This document shows, piece by piece, positions 1 to 5,153 of a stretch of DNA of 8,102 nucleotides. Within the stretch, counting starts at the first letter, position 1; every line of letters starts with the position of its first letter. Source of the stretch: an uncultured Clostridia bacterium (GTDB taxonomy: Bacteria > Bacillota > Clostridia > Oscillospirales > Ruminococcaceae); the NCBI GenBank assembly GCA_937907305.1, contig CALERQ010000073.1:1-8102 (forward strand), in the 5' to 3' direction. The position numbers and the translations under genes are program-made. The notes beneath the pieces were generated by a model. It was not told the DNA's origin and did no database searches. It saw only the letters and a program-made list of their open reading frames with translations.

Positions 1-205
1 GGACGATGCTTTGCATCGTTCGTATCCAGCCGCAGCTTAGCGGTAAGGGGGTCTTTAGGGCGCAGCCCTAAAGCGCTTTTGGGCACTTTTGACGATTCAA
101 AAGTGCCACCCCGGCGGTAGCCGTGCAGATTACGCCTTTGCAAAAGGCTCCGCGACGCCGAAGGCGACCACAAACTATCCCCCGCCGGACAGGCAAAATA
201 AAATC
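1..205 (+). repeat. Composite hairpin-chain repeat, copy A
   Basis: There is no credible gene here. The stretch is a string of short perfect inverted repeats: 3-19 (7-bp arms, TTT loop), 53-73 (9-bp arms, GCA loop), 82-107 (11-bp arms, CGAT loop), 112-123 (4-bp arms, GGTA loop), 134-148 (6-bp arms, GCA loop) and 156-166 (4-bp arms, GAA loop). After them comes a constant tail (about 167-195) that recurs at 2857-2885. The 12-mer TCCGCGACGCCG at 149-160 recurs exactly at 2839-2850 and 2911-2922, and 11 of its bases occur inverted at 2248-2258. The element continues to the left edge, so its true start may be outside the window. An open frame runs from 89 through it into gerW, but the repeat makes this meaningless as protein. 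Confidence 0.8.
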
Positions 206-256
206 AGATCAAAATTTCTTTTATCAATATCAATACACTTTACGGAGGTTACTACT

Positions 257-643
257 ATGGCACATTATCTGGGTGAGCTGACCGAAAGCAATATGAAAAA
301 CCTGCAGGCCCTCATCGATTCCAATTCCGTCATCGGGCGGGAGATCGTCACCCCCGATGGCACTGTCATCCTGCCGGTGAGCAAGGTCTCTTTCGGCTTT
401 GGCAGCGGCGGCGGCGATCTGCCCTCCAGCCAGAAGGAGCTCTTTGGCGGCGGCACCGGCGGTGGGGTCACCATCACGCCCCTGGCGTTCCTTATCGTGA
501 AAAACGGGGATGTGAAGCTGCTGCAGGTGCAGAGCTACAATAATACCGCCGACCGTGTGGTGGGCATGGTGCCTGATGTGGTGGATAAGGTCTCCGGGCT
601 TATCAGCGGAAGCAAAAAGGAAAAGCCCGCCGAGGAAGAATAA
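257..643 (+). CDS. gerW: GerW/YtfJ family sporulation protein
   Basis: This 128-aa protein belongs to the GerW (YtfJ) spore family, whose Bacillus member is made during sporulation and is needed for normal spore germination. The hallmark is the central block at residues 37-81: a VILPVSKVSFGFGSGGGD segment, a second glycine-rich stretch (FGGGTGGG, 63-70), then a hydrophobic strand TPLAFLIVKNGDVKLLQV. The first 30 residues hold the conserved NSVIGREI element. There is no signal peptide or membrane segment, and the tail is short and charged (KKEKPAEEE). The start at 257 is chosen because GGAGG lies at 244-248, eight bases upstream. The longer open frame from 89 would translate the repeat and is rejected. 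The carboxypeptidase gene begins 45 bases downstream, suggesting co-transcription. No clear promoter was found in 196-243. The family call is firm; the cellular role is carried over from Bacillus. Confidence 0.93.
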   Translation: MAHYLGELTESNMKNLQALIDSNSVIGREIVTPDGTVILPVSKVSFGFGSGGGDLPSSQKELFGGGTGGGVTITPLAFLIVKNGDVKLLQVQSYNNTADRVVGMVPDVVDKVSGLISGSKKEKPAEEE

Positions 644-688
644 GCTTCCCGGTATGGGATCAACAAGAAAATGCGGAGGTGTTTTATC

Positions 689-2038
689 ATGCGCGGAGGA
701 AACCGTTTGCTAAGCGGGCTGCTGGCTTTTATACTGGCGGCGGTAATGCTGCTCTGTCCGGCGGCGGCTATCAGCTATGAGCCGGACTTTACCGTGACCA
801 GCAAGGCGGTGTACCTGGAAAACCTGGATACCGGCCTGGTGCTGTATGAGAAAAATGCCGATGAGAAGATGTATCCGGCCTCGCTGACCAAGATAATGAC
901 CGCGATAGTGGTGCTGGAGAATGTAAAGGACCTGGATGGCGAAACGGCCGAATACCCCATGTGGATCCAGAACATGCTGTACGGCACCAATGCCTCGCTG
1001 GGCGGGCTTATCGTGGGGGAGGTGTTGACCATCCGGCAGCTTTTGACCTCGGCGCTGGTGCAAAGCGGCAATGAATCCGCGATGATCCTGGCGGGGTATG
1101 TGGGCAGCGGCGGCATGGCCGATTTTATGCCCAAGGATATCACCACCTTTGTGGAGATGATGAACGACAAGGCCAAGGCGCTGGGCTGCGCCGGCACCCA
1201 TTTTACCAATCCCACCGGCCTGCACAGCGATAACACCTACACCACGGCCCGGGATATGGCCATCATCGCAAAGTACGCCATGCAGAAGCCGGAGTTTTCC
1301 TCCATCGTGAAGAACTACGCCGTGCAGCTGGGCCAAACCAATAAGCACGCCGACCTGTGGCAGTACTCCACCAATAAGATGCTGCTGGCCAGCAGCCCCT
1401 ACTACTACGCCCCCGTGGTGGGCATCAAGACCGGCAGCACCGATGAGGCCGGGCGCTGTGTCATCAGCCAGGCGGAGGACAGCGGCTACCACTATTTCTG
1501 CGTGGTGATGGGCTCCTCCGTTACCGCGGCGGAGCCGTACCAGAACTTCATTGAGACCCGGCAGCTGTACCGCTGGGCCTTCGGCAATTTCTCGCTGCGG
1601 ACCCTGCTGGAGCAGGGCGAGCTGATGGCCGAGGTGCCGGTGAAGTATTCCGGCGACGGCAAGGTGGCAAAGCTCGCCATCAAGGAGGATGTGGTGCAGC
1701 TGCTGCGGGATGATATCTCGCTGGACAGCATCATCTACAATGCCGAGCTGCCCGAATCCGTGGAAGCGCCTATCGCGGCGGGCGACACGGTGGGTAAGAT
1801 GCACATTATGCTGATGGGCGAGGAGATCGGCACGGTGGATCTGGTGGCCACCCAGGATTTTTCGCTTTCCTGGTTCCGCAAGGCGCTGGGGACCATCGGC
1901 AGCCTGCTGAGCAGCACGGTGGCCAAGGTGATCTTTATCGCGGTGGTGCTGGCCATCGTGGGCTATATCGTCTATGCGGTGCAGCACAATAAAAAGCGCA
2001 AAAAGCACCGGAGCAAGTACTCCGACCGGAATTATTAA
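689..2038 (+). CDS. D-alanyl-D-alanine carboxypeptidase, membrane-anchored
   Basis: This 449-aa low-molecular-weight penicillin-binding protein is a serine D,D-carboxypeptidase (peptidase family S11) that removes the terminal D-Ala from peptidoglycan pentapeptides outside the membrane. Residues 1-27 form a signal peptide ending CPAAA. The catalytic domain carries all three motifs: SLTK at 65-68 (S65 nucleophile, K68 base), SGN at 126-128 and KTG at 247-249. A PBP5-type C-terminal beta domain follows (about 305-390). A transmembrane helix at about 412-431 precedes a strongly basic tail (HNKKRKKHRSK), unlike the amphipathic helix that tethers many DacA/DacF proteins. The start at 689 has GGAGG at 675-679; the in-frame ATG at 671 overlaps that site and is rejected. 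The gene lies 45 bases after gerW, so a role in spore wall modification is plausible. A dacF- or dacB-type symbol is possible, but homology memory alone does not settle it. Confidence 0.93.
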   Translation: MRGGNRLLSGLLAFILAAVMLLCPAAAISYEPDFTVTSKAVYLENLDTGLVLYEKNADEKMYPASLTKIMTAIVVLENVKDLDGETAEYPMWIQNMLYGTNASLGGLIVGEVLTIRQLLTSALVQSGNESAMILAGYVGSGGMADFMPKDITTFVEMMNDKAKALGCAGTHFTNPTGLHSDNTYTTARDMAIIAKYAMQKPEFSSIVKNYAVQLGQTNKHADLWQYSTNKMLLASSPYYYAPVVGIKTGSTDEAGRCVISQAEDSGYHYFCVVMGSSVTAAEPYQNFIETRQLYRWAFGNFSLRTLLEQGELMAEVPVKYSGDGKVAKLAIKEDVVQLLRDDISLDSIIYNAELPESVEAPIAAGDTVGKMHIMLMGEEIGTVDLVATQDFSLSWFRKALGTIGSLLSSTVAKVIFIAVVLAIVGYIVYAVQHNKKRKKHRSKYSDRNY

Positions 2039-2040
2039 GA

Positions 2041-2086
2041 AAAAATCCCCTCTCCTGCGGCAATACCCGCGGGGGAGATTTTTTTA
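2041..2086 (+). terminator. Imperfect hairpin terminator after the gerW-carboxypeptidase operon
   Basis: Two bases after the carboxypeptidase stop, an A-rich left arm with CCCCTCTCC-TGCGG faces a right arm CCCGCGGGGGAGA followed by seven T residues (2079-2085). Pairing has a small internal mismatch, but the GC stem and U-tract fit intrinsic termination. Confidence 0.75.
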
Positions 2087-2116
2087 TCAAACTTTATTTT
2101 GCCTGGCGGCCCTCCT

Positions 2117-2235
2117 AAAGCCTCCCCTGTGTAAGGAAAGCTGGCACCACGCCAACCCAAAGCCTCCCTTGTGTAAAGGGAGGTGGCGAATGAAATGAGC
2201 CGGAGGGATTGCCAGCACAAATTATGACATAATTT
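2117..2235. repeat. Direct repeat pair plus two perfect palindromes
   Basis: A motif starting AAAGCCTCCC and continuing TGTGTAA occurs at about 2117-2145 and again at 2159-2188. In the second copy it forms a perfect hairpin (arms CCTCCCTT 2163-2170 and AAGGGAGG 2176-2183, loop GTGTA); in the first copy the right arm has decayed. A second palindrome, AAATTATG-A-CATAATTT, lies at 2219-2235 and separates this unit from the reversed composite repeat. No reading frame here has a ribosome binding site. Confidence 0.6.
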
Positions 2236-2240
2236 CATCT

Positions 2241-2510
2241 CGCCTAGCGGCGTCGCGGGGTCTTTTGCAAAGGCTTAGTTGGCACCGCTCGCCGCGGAGG
2301 CCTTCCTTTTGCTCCTGCGCGTCGTCGCGGGCTGCGCTCTATGTCGGGTTGCTATCCCTATGGGATAGACAACCCTCCAACGCTCCGTCGCTCCTCCTTT
2401 CCCCAGCGGGCCTTGCGTCCCGCCGGGGGCCCCAAAGCAAAACAGGGTCAAGGGGGACCAAGCTTCCCCCTTGACAAACCCCTTTGACGCTTAGCTGTGC
2501 TGGCTACGAA
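2241..2510 (-). repeat. Composite hairpin-chain repeat, inverted copy D
   Basis: Read on the minus strand from 2510 to 2241, the block has the module order of copy A. First comes a linker (2510-2488) resembling 19-43 read forward. A perfect hairpin follows at 2447-2475 (11-bp arms, 7-base loop), then a GC hairpin near 2406-2423 and a bulged 13-bp hairpin at 2346-2375 (loop TAT). Last is a segment at 2280-2241 matching 2891-2930 closely, including CCGCGACGCCG (inverted at 2248-2258). The hairpin sequences differ from copy A while linkers are similar. No gene is credible here; open frames cross the stems. Confidence 0.65.
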
Positions 2511-2744
2511 TTTAGATTTTTCTCAGCCGAAAAATCCAAATCCGTACTGCGCACAGATGCGCTCCAAAGGTAGCCTGCGGCAGCATCTGCCCTTTCCCCC
2601 TGCCCCCTTCCCCGCATCGGGGAAGGGGGGACTCTATCAGCAATCTCTACATAAAAATGCGCCCGCGGCACCTTATACGCGTCGTCTAATCCCGCTCCGG
2701 GAATGCGCAGCGTTTCCGGGCGGGGTGTACCGACGCGTGGGGGC
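2511..2744. other. Gene-free stretch with isolated hairpins
   Basis: No coding sequence is supported. Visible structures are an imperfect inverted repeat with 15-base arms (2508-2522 and 2529-2543, 13 of 15 pairing) and a perfect 12-bp hairpin CCCCCTTCCCCG-CAT-CGGGGAAGGGGG at 2603-2629. The latter has no T-run on either side, so it is not a standard terminator. A 99-codon open frame (2497-2796) runs through these stems without a ribosome binding site and is not called. Confidence 0.6.
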
Positions 2745-2999
2745 CTCGGGGCCCGCCCCGAGTGACTTTTGCCTACTTTTCTTCATAGAAAAGTAGGGCC
2801 ACGGCGGCGAGCCGTACAGGCCGTCACCCTGCGGTGACTCCGCGACGCCGAAGGCGACTACAAATTATCCCCCGCTGGGCAGGCATGCTTACTTAGCCTT
2901 TGCAAAAGGCTCCGCGACGCCGATAGGCGACTACAAACTGGGCCCCGGCGGTAGCCGTGCAATTTATGCCCTCTGCAAAAGAGCCGCACAGCCCCGGCC
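2745..2999 (+). repeat. Composite hairpin-chain repeat, forward copy B with tandem units
   Basis: Copy B repeats the order of copy A. Hairpin 1 is CTCGGGGC-CC-GCCCCGAG (2745-2762), followed by a TGACTTTTG linker. Hairpin 2 is CTACTTTTCT-TCAT-AGAAAAGTAG (2773-2796), followed by a GGCGGCGAGCCGTACAG linker. Hairpin 3 is GTCACC-CTGC-GGTGAC (about 2823-2838), and then comes the constant block TCCGCGACGCCGAAGGCGAC with its tail (2839-2885). A second unit follows, with TCCGCGACGCCG at 2911-2922, 72 bases after the first. A third, truncated unit with a CTCT-GCAA-AGAG stem ends near 2999. Confidence 0.75.
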
Positions 3000-3000
3000 G

Positions 3001-3109
3001 TAGAAAACACAAAATGAAAATTGACATGTAAGAAAACAGGAGCATTCACGAGAAAACACAAGTAAATAGAAGAGCGCTCCATCGTAAATTAAAAAATGAG
3101 AAAAACGCC
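3001..3109 (+). promoter_or_regulatory. A-rich upstream region of the rplM promoter
   Basis: Sequence character changes sharply from GC hairpins to A-rich DNA. AGAAAACA occurs three times (3002-3009, 3031-3038, 3051-3058). The A tracts at about 3088-3105, just upstream of the -35 box, sit where an UP element that contacts the alpha subunit of RNA polymerase would be. The UP-element role is inferred from position and composition only. Confidence 0.45.
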
Positions 3110-3138
3110 TTGACACCGGCACAGCCCCCCGCTATAAT
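3110..3138 (+). promoter_or_regulatory. Consensus sigma-A promoter for rplM-rpsI
   Basis: TTGACA at 3110-3115 and TATAAT at 3133-3138, separated by 17 bases, match the housekeeping consensus exactly. Transcription should begin near 3145, giving a leader of about 75 bases before rplM. Confidence 0.9.
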
Positions 3139-3158
3139 AATCATTGTCGCTTTGTATC

Positions 3159-3182
3159 TGCGCCTGTTATACAGGGGGCGCA
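3159..3182 (+). promoter_or_regulatory. Leader hairpin before rplM, possible L13 autoregulatory site
   Basis: TGCGCC (3159-3164) pairs with GGCGCA (3177-3182) around TGTTATACAGGG, with an extra CTG/CAG pairing possible inside. It starts about 14 bases after the predicted transcription start, lies upstream of AGGAGG (3205-3210) and lacks a T-run, so it is not a simple terminator. L13 leader RNAs that bind L13 are known in low-GC Gram-positive bacteria; membership here was not tested. Confidence 0.4.
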
Positions 3183-3218
3183 AAAAGAAAGCTAACAAAT
3201 ATTCAGGAGGAAAAAGAT

Positions 3219-3638
3219 ATGTCCACTACCATGGCAAAGCCCGGCATGGAACGCAAATGGTACATCATCGATGCGGCCGGCAAGCCCCTGGGCCGTACCG
3301 CTGAAAAAGCCGCCGTTCTGCTGCGCGGCAAGAACAAGCCCACCTTCACCCCCCATGTTGATTGCGGTGACCATGTCATCATCATCAACGCTGCCCAGGC
3401 AGTCCTCACCGGCCGCAAGTTGGAGCAGAAATACTATCGTCATCATTCCGGTTATGTCGGCGGCCTTAAGGAGGTCCAGTACAAGACCCTGATGGCGGAA
3501 AACCCCGAAAAGGCCATGATGCTGGCCGTCAAGGGCATGATCCCCGATAACACCATCGGCCGCAAGGCACTGACCCGCTGCCGCATCTACCGCGATGCGA
3601 ACCACGGCCACGCTGCCCAGAAGCCCGAAGAAATTTGA
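3219..3638 (+). CDS. rplM: 50S ribosomal protein L13
   Basis: This 139-aa protein is L13 of the large ribosomal subunit, an early assembly protein that binds 23S rRNA; the usual length is 140-150. Recognisable stretches are KWYIIDAAGKPLGRTAEKAA near the N-terminus, HVDCGDHVIIINA at 46-58 and the family signature VKGMIPDNTIGR at 104-115. The start at 3219 is set by AGGAGG at 3205-3210, eight bases upstream; the frame remains open to 3144, but no ribosome binding site precedes that earlier ATG. A consensus promoter and leader hairpin precede it, and rpsI follows after 19 bases, the near-universal rplM-rpsI pair. The N-terminus (MSTTMAKPGMERKW) is slightly extended before the conserved core, so ATGs at residues 5 and 10 are weaker alternatives. 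Confidence 0.98.
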   Translation: MSTTMAKPGMERKWYIIDAAGKPLGRTAEKAAVLLRGKNKPTFTPHVDCGDHVIIINAAQAVLTGRKLEQKYYRHHSGYVGGLKEVQYKTLMAENPEKAMMLAVKGMIPDNTIGRKALTRCRIYRDANHGHAAQKPEEI

Positions 3639-3657
3639 TCGAAAGGAGAAATAATCC

Positions 3658-4059
3658 ATGTACGAGAGCAAGAATCCCTATTACTATGGCACCGGCCGTA
3701 GAAAGAGCTCCGTGGCCCGCGTTCGCCTGTACGCCGGCACCGGCAAGATCACCATTAACGGCAGAGACATCGACGATTATTTCGGCCTGGAGACTCTCAA
3801 GCTGATCGTTCGTCAGCCCATGGCCCTTACCGATACCCTGGGCCAGTTTGATGTCGTTTGCACCGTCGCCGGCGGCGGCGTTTCCGGCCAGGCCGGCGCT
3901 ATCCGTCACGGCATTGCCCGCGCCCTGCTGCAGCACGGCGATGAGATGCGTCCCATTCTGAAGAAGGCCGGTCTGCTGACCCGCGACCCCAGAATGAAGG
4001 AGCGCAAGAAGTACGGTCTCAAGGCTGCCCGCCGCGCGCCTCAGTTCAGCAAGCGCTGA
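3658..4059 (+). CDS. rpsI: 30S ribosomal protein S9
   Basis: This 133-aa protein is S9 of the small ribosomal subunit, whose C-terminal tail reaches the decoding site and contacts P-site tRNA. It contains the opening YYGTGRRKSSVARVRL, the S9 signature GGGVSGQAGAIRHGIARAL (72-90) and the invariant C-terminus APQFSKR. Length is typical for the family. AAGGAG ends about ten bases before the ATG at 3658. It is the second gene of the rplM operon, which closes with a strong terminator 29 bases after the stop codon. Confidence 0.98.
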   Translation: MYESKNPYYYGTGRRKSSVARVRLYAGTGKITINGRDIDDYFGLETLKLIVRQPMALTDTLGQFDVVCTVAGGGVSGQAGAIRHGIARALLQHGDEMRPILKKAGLLTRDPRMKERKKYGLKAARRAPQFSKR

Positions 4060-4088
4060 TTCGACCCCGTACCGTTTCGCACTATACA

Positions 4089-4123
4089 CAAGCCCCCCGG
4101 TTTTGGCCGGGGGCTTGTTTTTT
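4089..4123 (+). terminator. Intrinsic terminator of the rplM-rpsI operon
   Basis: CAAGCCCCCCGG pairs with CCGGGGGCTTG around a TTTTGG loop (4089-4117, one extra C in the left arm), followed by a run of six T residues (4118-4123). Confidence 0.92.
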
Positions 4124-4155
4124 GGCAAAAGGATAATTTTTTTGCCGATTGCCTA

Positions 4156-4184
4156 TTGACAATTTCCCCGGGAAATGATATTAT
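4156..4184 (+). promoter_or_regulatory. Sigma-A promoter for tRNA-Leu
   Basis: TTGACA at 4156-4161 and TATTAT at 4179-4184 are 17 bases apart and lie just upstream of the mature tRNA 5' end at 4199. An overlapping TATAAC (4182-4187) would give a 20-base spacer and is less likely. Confidence 0.8.
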
Positions 4185-4198
4185 AACTAAGCTGACCT

Positions 4199-4285
4199 GC
4201 GGATGTGGCGGAATTGGCAGACGCGCTAGATTCAGGTTCTAGTGGTAGCAATACTGTATGGGTTCAAGTCCCTTCATCCGCACCA
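4199..4285 (+). tRNA. tRNA-Leu (anticodon CAG)
   Basis: This is an 87-nt class II tRNA with encoded CCA. The acceptor stem pairs GCGGATG (4199-4205) with CATCCGC (4275-4281), followed by discriminator A4282 and CCA 4283-4285. The anticodon stem CTAGA/TCTAG encloses the loop TTCAGGT, so the anticodon is CAG (4233-4235), reading CUG. A long variable arm follows, and the T arm contains GGTTCAAGTCC. A discriminator A and a long variable arm are leucine tRNA features. It has its own promoter and terminator. Confidence 0.97.
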
Positions 4286-4324
4286 AATTAAAGACCGGTA
4301 CCCCGTGTATCGGTCTTTAATTTT
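4285..4324 (+). terminator. Terminator after tRNA-Leu
   Basis: Perfect 13-bp arms AAATTAAAGACCG (4285-4297) and CGGTCTTTAATTT (4311-4323) close on a 13-base loop and end in TTTT. The left arm begins on the last A of the tRNA CCA end. AT-rich outer pairs make it partly symmetric, so it could also stop minus-strand transcription. Confidence 0.8.
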
Positions 4325-4351
4325 AATATATAAGAAAGGAGGAGATAAAGC

Positions 4352-4528
4352 ATGGCATACACTAACGACTCTGACATTTGCACCTGCGAAAAAGTCAAAG
4401 GGGTTTATGTGGTGGCTGATATGTGGGGTTATTGGGAATGTTGTTGTGCCTGCAAAAAAAGAATTGAAAATAGTTATACATATCATAGCGAAGATTACAT
4501 GGTTGAATTGCTTAATCGAGATGACTAA
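4352..4528 (+). CDS. Small cysteine-rich protein, possible zinc ribbon (58 aa)
   Basis: The 58-residue product starts MAYTNDSDICTCEKVKG and ends ELLNRDD. Six cysteines fall in two clusters, C10-x-C12 and C30-C31-C32-x-C34. A CxC plus CxxC arrangement separated by about 18 residues resembles a treble-clef or zinc-ribbon metal site, and the aromatic WGYWECC context suits a small knuckle. No signal peptide or membrane segment is present. AGGAGG-like sequence (4337-4343) lies about nine bases before the ATG, a strong translation signal. It follows the tRNA-Leu terminator and precedes the lipoprotein gene by 33 bases, so the two may be co-transcribed; no convincing promoter was found. The gene is AT-rich compared with its neighbours, hinting at transfer. 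I do not recognise a named family, and the zinc role is inference. Confidence 0.68.
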   Translation: MAYTNDSDICTCEKVKGVYVVADMWGYWECCCACKKRIENSYTYHSEDYMVELLNRDD

Positions 4529-4561
4529 ATAGCAAAAGAGAAAACGCCAAGGAGAAAAGAA

Positions 4562-4831
4562 ATGAAAAAGATTGCAGCAATCATACTGGCTATTATTCTT
4601 GCTCTTACACTAACTGCGTGCTCCAGTTCCAGTCTTCCAAAGGGACGCGCTTCAAAAATCACAGGTATAAGCAGTGGTGGTGGCACATGGACCTTAAAGA
4701 GCGGATATTTTGAGTATATCAATGAAACAACTATCAAATATATTAGTGACGAAGATGGAACAACATACTATTTAAGCACAGGTACTCTAATATATATCAT
4801 CGAAGAAACAGAATCAGAAAATAACAAGTAA
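4562..4831 (+). CDS. Small predicted lipoprotein (89 aa)
   Basis: The 89-aa product begins MKKIAAIILAIILALTLTAC, a signal peptide with lipobox LTAC (C20). It should therefore be lipidated, cleaved before C20 and anchored on the outer face of the membrane. A serine-rich linker follows (SSSS), then about 60 residues rich in T, Y, I and G that look like short beta strands (WTLKSGYFEYINE, TIKYISDEDG, TYYLSTGTLIYIIEE). No catalytic motif is visible and I do not recognise a family. AAGGAGA lies just upstream of the ATG. It sits 33 bases after the 58-aa gene and is closed by a perfect terminator. AT-rich codon use sets it apart from the flanking genes. Its function is unknown; small extracytoplasmic lipoproteins of this kind often vary from strain to strain. 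Confidence 0.82.
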   Translation: MKKIAAIILAIILALTLTACSSSSLPKGRASKITGISSGGGTWTLKSGYFEYINETTIKYISDEDGTTYYLSTGTLIYIIEETESENNK

Positions 4832-4836
4832 ATTTC

Positions 4837-4864
4837 AAAAGGGCTTCCATAGTGAAGCCCTTTT
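4837..4864 (+). terminator. Terminator after the lipoprotein gene
   Basis: Perfect 11-bp arms AAAAGGGCTTC (4837-4847) and GAAGCCCTTTT (4854-4864) with a CATAGT loop begin six bases after the stop codon. The flanking A and T runs make it potentially bidirectional. Confidence 0.9.
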
Positions 4865-4897
4865 ATAAACCTTAAATCCCTCTTAAACTTCCCCCCG

Positions 4898-4927
4898 TTT
4901 ACAAAGGCCCCCTCCCCATGGTATAAT
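4898..4927 (+). promoter_or_regulatory. Sigma-A promoter for the 47-aa membrane protein
   Basis: TTTACA (4898-4903) and TATAAT (4922-4927) are 18 bases apart. The -10 box is perfect and the -35 box differs at one position. The predicted start lies only about 20 bases before the ATG at 4954, just ahead of the ribosome binding site. Confidence 0.78.
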
Positions 4928-4953
4928 GATAAAAACCCCAAAAGGAGGCCATT

Positions 4954-5097
4954 ATGAAAACTCTGTGGAAAATCATCTGTCTCATCGCACGGCTGGCGGC
5001 GGTATTCGCTGTCCTCTCTCTGCTGGCCCAGTGGCTCTCCCGCGGGCATGAGGGCCACCGCTACCTTTACAGCCGCGAACTCACCGACGACGAATAA
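4954..5097 (+). CDS. Small single-span membrane protein (47 aa)
   Basis: The 47-residue product starts MKTLWKIICLIARLAAVFAV and ends RELTDDE. One hydrophobic helix (about residues 4-27) is followed by a short basic then acidic tail, which is consistent with a single-pass membrane peptide. A very strong AAAGGAGG (4941-4948) lies five bases before the ATG. The gene has its own promoter at 4898-4927 and its own terminator at 5116-5143, so it forms an independent transcription unit, strong support for a real gene despite its size. Its GC content and codon use (CTG, CTC, GCC) match the host chromosome, unlike the AT-rich pair just upstream. No family or function is recognised. Confidence 0.75.
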   Translation: MKTLWKIICLIARLAAVFAVLSLLAQWLSRGHEGHRYLYSRELTDDE

Positions 5098-5115
5098 CCG
5101 CAAATCAACCACACC

Positions 5116-5143
5116 ACGGCAGGGCGCATACCCTGCCGTTTTT
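5116..5143 (+). terminator. Terminator after the 47-aa membrane protein gene
   Basis: Perfect arms ACGGCAGGG (5116-5124) and CCCTGCCGT (5131-5139) with loop CGCATA are followed by a T-run through 5143. Confidence 0.92.
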
Positions 5144-5153
5144 GCGTCCCACG

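Noticed and set aside
1..205. CRISPR array
   Set aside because: Repeats are not evenly spaced with unique spacers; the units are different hairpins in fixed linkers.
89..256. N-terminal extension of gerW by an in-frame open region
   Set aside because: It translates the hairpin repeat, lacks a ribosome binding site at 89, and the conserved protein starts after a good GGAGG at 244-248.
710..2008. 432-codon minus-strand open frame
   Set aside because: It is a shadow antisense to the carboxypeptidase, with a His/Gly/Gln-rich low-complexity product and no family motifs; codon bias of the real gene keeps it open.
2497..2796. 99-codon plus-strand open frame in the gene-free region
   Set aside because: It runs through perfect hairpins and the start of the repeat copy, has no ribosome binding site and no recognisable protein features.
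2858..3082. 74-codon minus-strand open frame
   Set aside because: It covers repeat units and A-rich DNA, with no ribosome binding site and no protein-like composition.
4199..4864. Integrated element with tRNA-derived attachment sites
   Set aside because: No direct repeat of the tRNA 3' end and no integrase occur in the window, so only an AT-rich cassette is claimed.
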